DNA of 16,476 nt from Chitinispirillaceae bacterium (GTDB lineage: Bacteria > Fibrobacterota > Chitinivibrionia > Chitinivibrionales > Chitinispirillaceae), in NCBI GenBank assembly GCA_016926315.1, contig JAFGOU010000483.1:1-16476 (forward strand), written 5' to 3'. A program made the position numbers and the translations under genes. Below, one piece after another: positions 1-5,749 of the stretch (position 1 is its first letter; the number at the start of each line of letters is the position of its first letter). The notes under the pieces were generated by a model. That model ran no database searches. It was not told where the DNA came from and worked only from the letters and a program-made list of their open reading frames with translations.

Positions 1-31
1 GGGTCGGCGTGGCTCCGGGCTACCCGCTGGT

Positions 32-49
32 CGGTCGCTTACGCGACCG
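32..49. repeat. GC-rich hairpin downstream of the YVTN gene
   Basis: The arms cggtcgc and gcgaccg are perfectly complementary (7 bp) around a 4-nt ttac loop. It lies about 55 bp past the stop of the minus-strand propeller gene. No T-run follows on either strand, so it is at best a Rho-dependent or 3'-end-stabilising structure, or part of a REP-like element. Confidence 0.35.
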
Positions 50-105
50 GCTTCGCCGCCCTCCGCTTGCCTCACGCAACGGCAATTATTGCTCTTGTTC
101 CCCGT

Positions 106-3100
106 TTACTTTCCCGCTGCCGCGACTAATTCTCGTTTGATAAAACTTCCCGCCTCGAAAATGCGGATATAGGCGCCGTGGGAAGGTAAAGCATTCTTTG
201 TTGACAAAACGTAATAGCCGGGCCCCTGCGCGCTGTTCACGAGCGTTGCGACAAGCCTGCCCCGCAGGTCGTAGTATTTAAGTACCACGCGGCAGGCGAC
301 CGGCAGGGTATAGCGCACAATGCCGGAAGAGCCGGAAATTGAAAACGCGCGGGGCGCGGAGGGGTTTAACGGCAGGACAGCGGTGGAACCGGTGATGAAG
401 TTCCAGACCAATGACCAGCCGCTTGTGCCTCCGGCATTGACCGCCTTTACGCGCCAGTAGTAGAGGACAAAGGACGAAAGCCCGGTGACGGTATGGGAGG
501 TGGCGGTTATTCCGCTGTCATCCGCAATGAGAGCTGTAAAATTGGTATCGGTCGAGACTTGAACCGTGTAAGACGCAGCCCTTTCCGCCGCGTTCCAGGA
601 GAGGAGCGGGTTGGTGCTGACGCCGAGCGTGCCGTTCGAGGGGGAAGAAAGCGTCGGTGTTGAAGGGGGGGGAGGCATTCCAACTCTAAACCTCCATTGA
701 GACGACCATGCACTTATATGGCCCGAGGTATTCAGGACATTCACTCTCCAATAATAGGTAGTATCGTTCGTCAGACCGCTTAAAACGAAGAAAGTATCGG
801 TGAGGCCGCCGACATAAATTATTGATGAGACTCTCAGGGAATATGAAGATACGTCAGCACAACTGTTCCATACCAATGTCACCGTTGTGGGCTGGCCAAT
901 AGAATTATCGGACGGTGAAACAAGTGTGGGTGGATTGGGAAGAACAGGGGTTCCTGGAACCTGCATTACGCGATAAACCGGATAAACAGCCACATTTCCT
1001 GCAAAAGGAGTACCTATGCCGTTGTTATTTATTGTCGCGATCTGGGAGTCAATGGCGACCGCGCACAGAAGGTTCTCTCCCCAGAGAAGCGAGTCTGCAC
1101 CCCATACCCATGTCCATAAAACAATGCCAGTGCCGGCTCCTGCAGTAATTGAGGCATTATTCCATGCGAACTGGGCAGTATTCATGCGGCTTAGGATGCC
1201 GGAGATACCACCGGTATGGCCGGGTCTCAGAAAATTGACCGACATCCCGGTTATACTAGGCCTGGCAAGATTTGTCACATTGCCGGCAAGACTGTCAAAA
1301 AAAGTCTCGAGTTTTGTATTGAAATTTACAGAAGTATAAATCACCCTACTGCGTTTTTCAGTAACAACTCCGGTCGTTATATAGATTTTATCCATTATTG
1401 GGTTCACTGCTACTGCGCTAGGAGCTATATCAGTTCCCACGGTAGTTTTTCCGTTCGAGGCACCGTCGATTACCGTGACACGAGGGGGTGAGAAGTTAGA
1501 CGCTATATAGATTTTATTTGTAATCGGATTTACGGCAACGGCATTACCTCCTGTTGATTCCACGATGGTCGTATCGTTCGAGGCACCGTCGATTACTACT
1601 GTGACATTACTACTTTGATTTAAAACATAGATTTTATTTGTTACCGGATTTACAGTTATTTTGGCAGGGATTGATACCATTGGCACGATGGTCGTATCGT
1701 TCGTAAGCCCGTTAATCACCGTAACATTGTCATCTATAGCGTTCGCTACATAGATTTTATTTGTAGCTGTATTTACAGCAACGGCACGAGCACCCCATCC
1801 GGCGGGTACTGTCGTCGTCCCGTTTGTAGTGCCATCAATCACCGTTACGCTGCTGGTGCTTTCGTTCACCGTGTAGATTTTATTGGTCACCGGATTCACA
1901 GCTATGGCTACTGGCCCCCCCCCAACTGCCACGGTGCCGGTTTTAGTGTTCGTGACGCCATCGATCACCGTAACGCTGCTGTCTCCAAGGTTCGCCACGT
2001 AGATTTTATTGGTAACAGGATTCACTGCTACGTCACAAGGTTCCTGCCCCGCAGCAACAGGGGCTGTACCATTCGTGGCGCCATCGATTACTGTTACGTT
2101 ATCGCTTCCAAAATTTGCTATATATATCATATTGGTTACCGGGTTCAAGGCAATGGCACGGGGATTTGTCCCTCCTATTGCCACCCAATCAATCAAACCA
2201 TTGGTGACGCCATCGAACACGCTTACGAAGTTTCTCCCAGAACTCACTATGTAGATTCTATTAGTTATTAAGTTTACGGCTACGAGGCGTGATAGGCTGT
2301 CTGTGTATAAAAAAATGCCATCGACGCGTGCTCCATCCGCGGCCGTCACGTTACCGCTCCCGTAATTCGCCGCATAAATCTTGTTCGTTATCGTATTCAC
2401 CGCTACCGCATTGGGGTTCGAACCGGCTGTTAAAGTCGCGGTCAGCGTACTTTCGCTAATCACGCTGATATTATTGCTCCCGTAATTCGCCACGTAAACT
2501 TTATGCGTTAAACTGTTTACTGTTAGGGCCACGGGATTGGTGCCGACCGAAACGGTCGCAACCGCGGTGCCGCTTACGCCGTCAATCACGGTCACGTTGT
2601 TGCTTCCCGAATTCGCCACATAAATCGTATCAGACACCAGGTTCACGGCTATTGCGCAGGGGCTCGTTCCCACGGCGACCGTCGTCGTGGCGTTCGTCGC
2701 GCCGTCGATGATGGTGACACTGTTATCGTCCTGGTTTGCCGCATAGATTTTATTTGTAACGGTGTTTGCGGCTATGGCGCAGGGCGTATTGCCGGCAGCG
2801 ATTGTGGCGGTGTCGCTGGTCGCCCCGTCGATCACGGTCACGTTGTCGCTCCCGGAATTCGCCACATAGATTTTATTGGTCACCGGGTTCACGCACACGG
2901 CAAAGGGGCCGAGCCCGACAGGGACGGCAGCGGTGCTGTTGTCAGCGCCGTTGATCGCGGTAACAGAGGCGCTGCCGTAGTTGGTAACGTAGATCTTGTT
3001 CGTCGCAGGATTTACCGCTATGGCGTTCGGGAAGGTCTGCGCGGTCACGGTCGCGGTCACCGTGTTCGTGGAACCGTCAATGACCGAGACCGAGGAACCC

Positions 3101-3402
3101 ATGAAGTTCGCCACGTAGATTTTGTTGGTCAGTCCATTGACCGCAATGGCTCTTGGGCTGGAGCCTACTGTAATAGTTGCTATGGTATCGCTTATCGAGC
3201 CGTCAATGACCGTGACCGTTCCGCTTCCGTAGTTGGCCACGTAGGTCCGGTTGGTCACCGGATTCACGGCCACGGCGTAGGGATTGGTACCGGCCGGAAT
3301 GGTATCGGTCACAAAGTCGGCGTGTGCCAGGGTTGCGGCTGCCATCAGCGCGCAAGCCGCGGTTGTAAAAGTCTCTGATGATGGACGATGACGGTATATC
3401 AT
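106..3402 (-). CDS. Secreted YVTN beta-propeller protein with FN3 domains and C-terminal sorting-like domain
   Basis: The 1098-aa protein starts with an export signal (basic MIYRHR, then an Ala-rich hydrophobic stretch ending LAHA-DF near residue 28). Residues about 30-690 hold 16 tandem repeats of about 40 aa with the core NPVTNKIYVAN and a following VTVIDG strand, the YVTN family that folds into beta-propellers. A linker region (690-830) is followed by two FN3-type domains with the WRV strand motif (YYWRVNV, YYWRVKA) and a last ~90-aa domain (YDLRGRLVATLVNS) resembling the FlgD/T9SS-type C-terminal domains of FCB-group secreted proteins. ATG choice: a GGGGG Shine-Dalgarno lies 6 nt upstream, and a good promoter lies at 3443-3471. 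Likely a surface or extracellular binding/adhesion protein; the ligand is unknown and no catalytic residues are apparent. The coding sequence carries G9 and C8 runs that could frameshift. Family call is firm, function is inference. Confidence 0.93.
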   Translation of the reverse strand: MIYRHRPSSETFTTAACALMAAATLAHADFVTDTIPAGTNPYAVAVNPVTNRTYVANYGSGTVTVIDGSISDTIATITVGSSPRAIAVNGLTNKIYVANFMGSSVSVIDGSTNTVTATVTAQTFPNAIAVNPATNKIYVTNYGSASVTAINGADNSTAAVPVGLGPFAVCVNPVTNKIYVANSGSDNVTVIDGATSDTATIAAGNTPCAIAANTVTNKIYAANQDDNSVTIIDGATNATTTVAVGTSPCAIAVNLVSDTIYVANSGSNNVTVIDGVSGTAVATVSVGTNPVALTVNSLTHKVYVANYGSNNISVISESTLTATLTAGSNPNAVAVNTITNKIYAANYGSGNVTAADGARVDGIFLYTDSLSRLVAVNLITNRIYIVSSGRNFVSVFDGVTNGLIDWVAIGGTNPRAIALNPVTNMIYIANFGSDNVTVIDGATNGTAPVAAGQEPCDVAVNPVTNKIYVANLGDSSVTVIDGVTNTKTGTVAVGGGPVAIAVNPVTNKIYTVNESTSSVTVIDGTTNGTTTVPAGWGARAVAVNTATNKIYVANAIDDNVTVINGLTNDTTIVPMVSIPAKITVNPVTNKIYVLNQSSNVTVVIDGASNDTTIVESTGGNAVAVNPITNKIYIASNFSPPRVTVIDGASNGKTTVGTDIAPSAVAVNPIMDKIYITTGVVTEKRSRVIYTSVNFNTKLETFFDSLAGNVTNLARPSITGMSVNFLRPGHTGGISGILSRMNTAQFAWNNASITAGAGTGIVLWTWVWGADSLLWGENLLCAVAIDSQIATINNNGIGTPFAGNVAVYPVYRVMQVPGTPVLPNPPTLVSPSDNSIGQPTTVTLVWNSCADVSSYSLRVSSIIYVGGLTDTFFVLSGLTNDTTYYWRVNVLNTSGHISAWSSQWRFRVGMPPPPSTPTLSSPSNGTLGVSTNPLLSWNAAERAASYTVQVSTDTNFTALIADDSGITATSHTVTGLSSFVLYYWRVKAVNAGGTSGWSLVWNFITGSTAVLPLNPSAPRAFSISGSSGIVRYTLPVACRVVLKYYDLRGRLVATLVNSAQGPGYYVLSTKNALPSHGAYIRIFEAGSFIKRELVAAAGK
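665..672. repeat. C8 homopolymer (coding strand) in the inter-FN3 linker
   Basis: Eight G on the plus strand, read as C8 in the minus-strand gene, encode the Pro run between the two FN3 domains. A one-base slip would remove the last FN3 and the C-terminal domain in frame. Confidence 0.6.
1350..3318 (-). repeat. Array of 16 degenerate ~120-bp YVTN-coding repeats
   Basis: The repeat cores are readable at DNA level as recurrent 'tagattttatt' words on the plus strand followed by ggatt(t/c)ac. Units nearest the N-terminus (about 2500-3320) are GC-richer than those in the second half (about 1350-2300), which also include one degenerate unit around 2230-2330 that lacks the usual VAN motif. The array is a natural substrate for unit gain and loss by recombination. 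Confidence 0.8.
1915..1923. repeat. G9 homopolymer (coding strand) inside propeller repeat 12
   Basis: Nine consecutive C on the plus strand encode the Gly triplet of TVAVGGGPVAIAV in the minus-strand propeller gene. The other repeats have mixed residues here (GTSP, GSSP, GTNP), so the run is not demanded by the fold. A +/-1 slip would truncate the protein before the FN3 and C-terminal domains. Confidence 0.7.
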
Positions 3403-3442
3403 ATAATGCCCCCTTTTACTGCAGATCTCTCCCCTTTAAGTA

Positions 3443-3471
3443 AATATAAGGCAAAATCCCGGACATTTCAA
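3443..3471 (-). promoter_or_regulatory. Sigma70-type promoter of the YVTN propeller gene
   Basis: On the minus strand TTGAAA (3471-3466) and TATATT (3448-3443) are separated by exactly 17 bp. The predicted start near 3436 leaves a leader of about 34 nt containing the AAAAGGGGG ribosome-binding site. Confidence 0.65.
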
Positions 3472-3500
3472 CCTTTTTCTTGCGGTTTTTAAAGATAGTT

Positions 3501-3515
3501 TTCACAGTTTGTGAA
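3501..3515. promoter_or_regulatory. TTCACA-gtt-TGTGAA inverted repeat, possible operator
   Basis: Perfect 6-bp arms flank a 3-bp spacer, and a third TTCACA half-site lies at 3554-3559. It sits about 30 bp upstream of the propeller promoter. The remaining bases of the 437-bp gap 3403-3839 show no gene, RNA or repeat that I can recognise. Confidence 0.3.
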
Positions 3516-3825
3516 TTGATAATTAGGAACACATTCACATAGTTTTCGGCACCCGGCAGGAAAACCATTCGCGTGGAGCATCCCGCCTCCAGTCGTTCGC
3601 AGGCGTGAACACAGCGAGTTAAATCTTGTCTGATTTTTTTAGCTTCAGCAAACAGAACCTTCGGCTAATATATCGGAGTGAAGAACGCTTTGGGGATGCT
3701 ATGGGAACGTTGTAAAAGACCAGAGTCCTTGCATAATCTACAGGCGCCTTGTTCCATTGGAGTTCTTTGAAAATTCTATGTTGTCAAATATATTTTATTC
3801 AAAACTAAATATAGCAGCAACAATA

Positions 3826-3831
3826 TATACT
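3826..3831 (+). promoter_or_regulatory. -10-like TATACT directly upstream of the 127-aa gene
   Basis: TATACT ends 8 nt before the ATG at 3840 and no Shine-Dalgarno sequence is present, so transcription could begin at or next to the start codon. No convincing -35 is seen at the matching distance; TTGTCA at 3781 is too far away. Confidence 0.3.
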
Positions 3832-3839
3832 GTATCATT

Positions 3840-4223
3840 ATGAACAGACCTGTTAAAGAGACATGCCGCAACGACGATCTTGAAAATTGGTGTGAACTTA
3901 TTGATTGTGAAAATGAAACCCGTTTCTTGGAGCGCGTCAAATCGACAGGCATATTAACTCACCCCTATCATTTTAACATTTACCTGAGAAGGAGAATGCC
4001 CGACAAATCATTAAAGCATGTGCATACATGGAAAAACACACTTCCCGATCCTGATGATATAGGTATTACTTTCGGCGGAGGTAAGGCAGTTATTGACTTT
4101 GAAGTCTTGCCCGGAAGATACGGCGGTAATAAGAAACGCGGAATCCGGGTTGTTATGTGGTTCCATGAATCGTATGATGAAAAGAAAAAAGAAAACGAAT
4201 ATAAAGCCCTATATTCTCGTTAA
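3840..4223 (+). CDS. Hypothetical protein, 127 aa
   Basis: I do not recognise this family with confidence. The protein is cytosolic in appearance: no signal peptide, no membrane segment, many charged residues. The N-terminal part carries LENWCELIDCENETRF, and the middle contains KHVHTWKNTLPDPDDIG followed by FGGGKAVIDFEV and a basic GNKKRGIRVV strand, which looks like a compact alpha/beta domain. The C-terminus is a lysine/glutamate-rich helix. ATG 3840 is the only sensible start; it lacks a Shine-Dalgarno and has a TATACT box just upstream. Its codons are AT-richer than those of the large genes around it, and it lies beside a toxin-antitoxin pair, which suggests acquired DNA. The LPDPDDIG-x-FGGG pattern loosely recalls small proteins of phage or mobile regions, from memory only. 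Confidence 0.6.
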   Translation: MNRPVKETCRNDDLENWCELIDCENETRFLERVKSTGILTHPYHFNIYLRRRMPDKSLKHVHTWKNTLPDPDDIGITFGGGKAVIDFEVLPGRYGGNKKRGIRVVMWFHESYDEKKKENEYKALYSR

Positions 4224-4252
4224 AAAAATGCTCTTTTAAAATCATTTTTTTT
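4222..4252 (+). terminator. AT-rich hairpin with T-run after the 127-aa gene
   Basis: aaaaaaatg (4222-4230) is perfectly complementary to cattttttt (4243-4251), and eight T end the structure. It begins inside the stop codon of the upstream gene. The stem is almost all A:T, so termination strength is uncertain. Confidence 0.4.
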
Positions 4253-4322
4253 GACTGACAGCCTTGAGAGTAAATGGATTTATTGAGCGAAATGTAATTT
4301 GAACGGCGCCGAAGTAAAAATA

Positions 4323-4351
4323 TTGACATAACCTCCAAAATGGGGTATATT
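4323..4351 (+). promoter_or_regulatory. Consensus promoter of the toxin-antitoxin operon
   Basis: TTGACA (4323-4328) and TATATT (4346-4351) have the ideal 17-bp spacing. The predicted transcription start falls at or within 1-2 nt of the toxin ATG at 4357, and no Shine-Dalgarno is present, so the toxin message is probably leaderless. Confidence 0.7.
4328..4351. promoter_or_regulatory. Imperfect inverted repeat within the TA promoter, candidate operator
   Basis: ATAACCTCCA and TGGGGTATAT face each other around AA between the -35 and -10 boxes. Several positions mismatch, so this is a weak palindrome. Its placement is where an XRE-type antitoxin would repress its own operon. Confidence 0.35.
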
Positions 4352-4356
4352 TAACT

Positions 4357-4626
4357 ATGACCTATAACGTGGTGGTCAGGAAATCGGTTTTTAAGAATAT
4401 CAGAGTTCTGCCGCGTGCCGTACAATTGAAATTCAATGCGCTGGTCAAAGTGCTTACCGATGCCGGTGCTTCGGGGCCGCATGGCTGGCAGAACTACAGT
4501 AAACTGGGTGACAACGAGTATCATTGTCATTTAACGTATCATTATGTCGCCTGCTGGCGGCATGAGAAAAACACAATCATCATAGAGGTGTATTATGCCG
4601 GTAGCCGTGAGAACGCGCCCTATTAA
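4357..4626 (+). CDS. RelE/HigB-type toxin
   Basis: The 89-aa protein has the size and pattern of small RelE/ParE-superfamily toxins, which in the HigB/RelE branch cleave mRNA on ribosomes. Visible features: an N-terminal strand (NVVVRKSV), two helices (residues about 13-40), then GWQNYSKLGDNEYHCHL, YHYVACWRHE and the terminal IEVYYAGSRENAPY strand, which is the recurring signature of this subgroup (recalled). Candidate functional residues are the basic and His residues of the YHCHLTYHYVACW stretch; the exact catalytic set is not assignable by eye. The gene precedes and overlaps the antitoxin by 32 nt, the order typical of HigBA. It starts at an ATG with no Shine-Dalgarno, just after a strong promoter. 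Confidence 0.85.
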   Translation: MTYNVVVRKSVFKNIRVLPRAVQLKFNALVKVLTDAGASGPHGWQNYSKLGDNEYHCHLTYHYVACWRHEKNTIIIEVYYAGSRENAPY

Positions 4627-4954
4627 CCTGATGTTCAAGCCGAGGACGCCGCAGAGGATCATCCACGAGATCGAGAACCGTTATTCTCATTACGTGGTGC
4701 GCCCTTCCGATGAGGAGTATATCGAATGGGACAAGACCGATCTGGCCAGGGAACTTGATAAGGAAATGACACCGGGGGTGTTTTTGAGGCTCCTGCGCGA
4801 GGCGCATGACCTGTCTCAGGCTGCGCTCGGAGAGAAGATAAGCGTAAGCGCGAAGCGCGTTTCCGATTATGAAAACGGACAGCGGGGCATCAGCAAGGAG
4901 ATCGCCAAGCAGCTTTCGCAAATCTTCAACGTAAGCCCGGCGCGGTTTATTTGA
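4595..4954 (+). CDS. XRE-family antitoxin / operon repressor
   Basis: This 119-aa protein carries a helix-turn-helix of the XRE/Cro type at about residues 62-118 (FLRLLREAHDLSQAALGEKI, then SAKRVSDYENGQRGIS), followed by the usual LSQIFNVSPARF ending. Its first ~55 residues are an acidic/basic segment likely to bind the toxin. The start ATG lies inside the toxin gene, with AGAGG six nt upstream (4584-4588), so translation is coupled. It should neutralise the preceding toxin and repress the shared promoter at 4323-4351; both roles are inferred from family and order. It is the last gene of the unit; no clear terminator is seen in the 148 bp that follow. Confidence 0.87.
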   Translation: MPVAVRTRPINLMFKPRTPQRIIHEIENRYSHYVVRPSDEEYIEWDKTDLARELDKEMTPGVFLRLLREAHDLSQAALGEKISVSAKRVSDYENGQRGISKEIAKQLSQIFNVSPARFI

Positions 4955-5102
4955 TTTCAGGGCACCACTAAACATTCCTTTTCTGCTATGGCTGGCTGCA
5001 AAAGGCGCATGCCGCGTTGCGTTCGGCGGCCATATCGCAGCGGATATGACCTCCTCTTGCGGACAAATTAGAGCGCCTGCCGCCCCGGTCTCCGCGCCGG
5101 GC

Positions 5103-5582
5103 TCAGAACCCGCCCTGCACCGTTGACGAGATCTTCCGGAACAGGTCGTTTTCTATGGTACCTTTTGAAACGCAGTAGAACCTCTTGCCGTACCCCTCCT
5201 CCGGCGTGATGAATTTCCGTATGATGTTGTTCTTGAAGACGATGCGGTCCGCGTAAATTGAGAGCGTCAGGACGACCTCGGTGGTGGTGTTCTTCGTATT
5301 ATAGTAGACGATCCCGGCGTCGGTCGCGCAGTCGCAGTCCTGGTCGGTGAGCGGCAGCCGCTGTTCGTAGGTGGTAATCGTCCAGGTATACTTTTCGGCC
5401 GAGGCGATGTCGTATCCCTGTGCCTTGAGAACGGCAGACGCGGCGTCGAACAGTTTTTCGCGCGAGACGCCGGAAAAGGCGTACGAATACGGCTGTGCGT
5501 CCGTGAGCAGGGGCCTGGGGACGTCAAGGCAGACAAGGAACAGCGGCGAAAGGCAGAAAGCAAGCAACTTCGCAAAGGACAT
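5103..5582 (-). CDS. Exported hypothetical protein, 159 aa
   Basis: I chose ATG 5582 because GGAGG (5591-5587) precedes it and because it opens a clean signal sequence, MSFAKLLAFCLSPLFLVCL; a longer reading from 5639 has no such support. The Cys in LFLVC lacks the small residue expected at -1, so a lipoprotein is unlikely and cleavage near TDA-QP is more plausible. The mature part begins with a helix (EKLFDAASAVLKAQGYDI) and continues with strands (YTWTITTYEQ, EVVLTLSIYADRIVFKN), a pattern of small periplasmic alpha/beta domains of the BamC-like type; this is a fold-level guess. Three Cys (DCDC and YCV) may form disulfides. It is divergent from VgrG, 167 bp away, and no functional link is proven. 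Confidence 0.75.
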   Translation of the reverse strand: MSFAKLLAFCLSPLFLVCLDVPRPLLTDAQPYSYAFSGVSREKLFDAASAVLKAQGYDIASAEKYTWTITTYEQRLPLTDQDCDCATDAGIVYYNTKNTTTEVVLTLSIYADRIVFKNNIIRKFITPEEGYGKRFYCVSKGTIENDLFRKISSTVQGGF

Positions 5583-5640
5583 ACCGCCTCCATCAGGAAC
5601 CATGAAAAGATATTCTCGGCGATGAACTGAAAATAGCATA

Positions 5641-5654
5641 CGTGCGCCGGCACG
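5641..5654. promoter_or_regulatory. Inverted repeat cgtgc-gccg-gcacg in the divergent region
   Basis: Five-bp perfect arms lie between the exported-protein gene (-) and vgrG (+). It is a short palindrome that could be an operator but is also compatible with chance. Confidence 0.2.
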
Positions 5655-5711
5655 TGTATTTCATCCATACGCATATTTACGGAATTGTATTTTAATCGTG
5701 TACTCAAGAAG

Positions 5712-5723
5712 TATTGATCAATA
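5712..5723. promoter_or_regulatory. 12-bp perfect palindrome upstream of vgrG
   Basis: TATTGATCAATA is fully self-complementary and ends 16 bp before the GGAGG of vgrG. A weak promoter-like pair (TTTACG 5676-5681, TGTACT 5699-5704, 17 bp apart) lies just upstream, so a bound repressor here would block early transcription. A TTG at 5714 inside it is an unlikely start codon. Confidence 0.35.
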
Positions 5724-5749
5724 AAGACGATGTTCAACCGGAGGTCGCC

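Noticed and set aside
1350..3318. CRISPR array from the regular repeats
   Set aside because: Repeats are in frame, about 120 bp, degenerate and encode the YVTN motif; there are no short identical repeats with unique spacers.
3403..3839. CRP-like site built from TGTGA (3510) and TCACA (3555)
   Set aside because: The half-sites are far too widely spaced; only the close TTCACA-gtt-TGTGAA pair was kept, at low confidence.
4580..4975. 131-aa minus-strand frame over the antitoxin
   Set aside because: Antisense shadow of a clear XRE antitoxin.
5066..5102. Terminator after the exported-protein gene (cccgg/ccggg)
   Set aside because: Stem is short with a bulge and no T-run in the minus-strand direction.
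5714..5749. TTG start for VgrG 12 codons earlier
   Set aside because: It lies inside a palindrome, has no Shine-Dalgarno, and ATG 5750 has GGAGG at ideal spacing.
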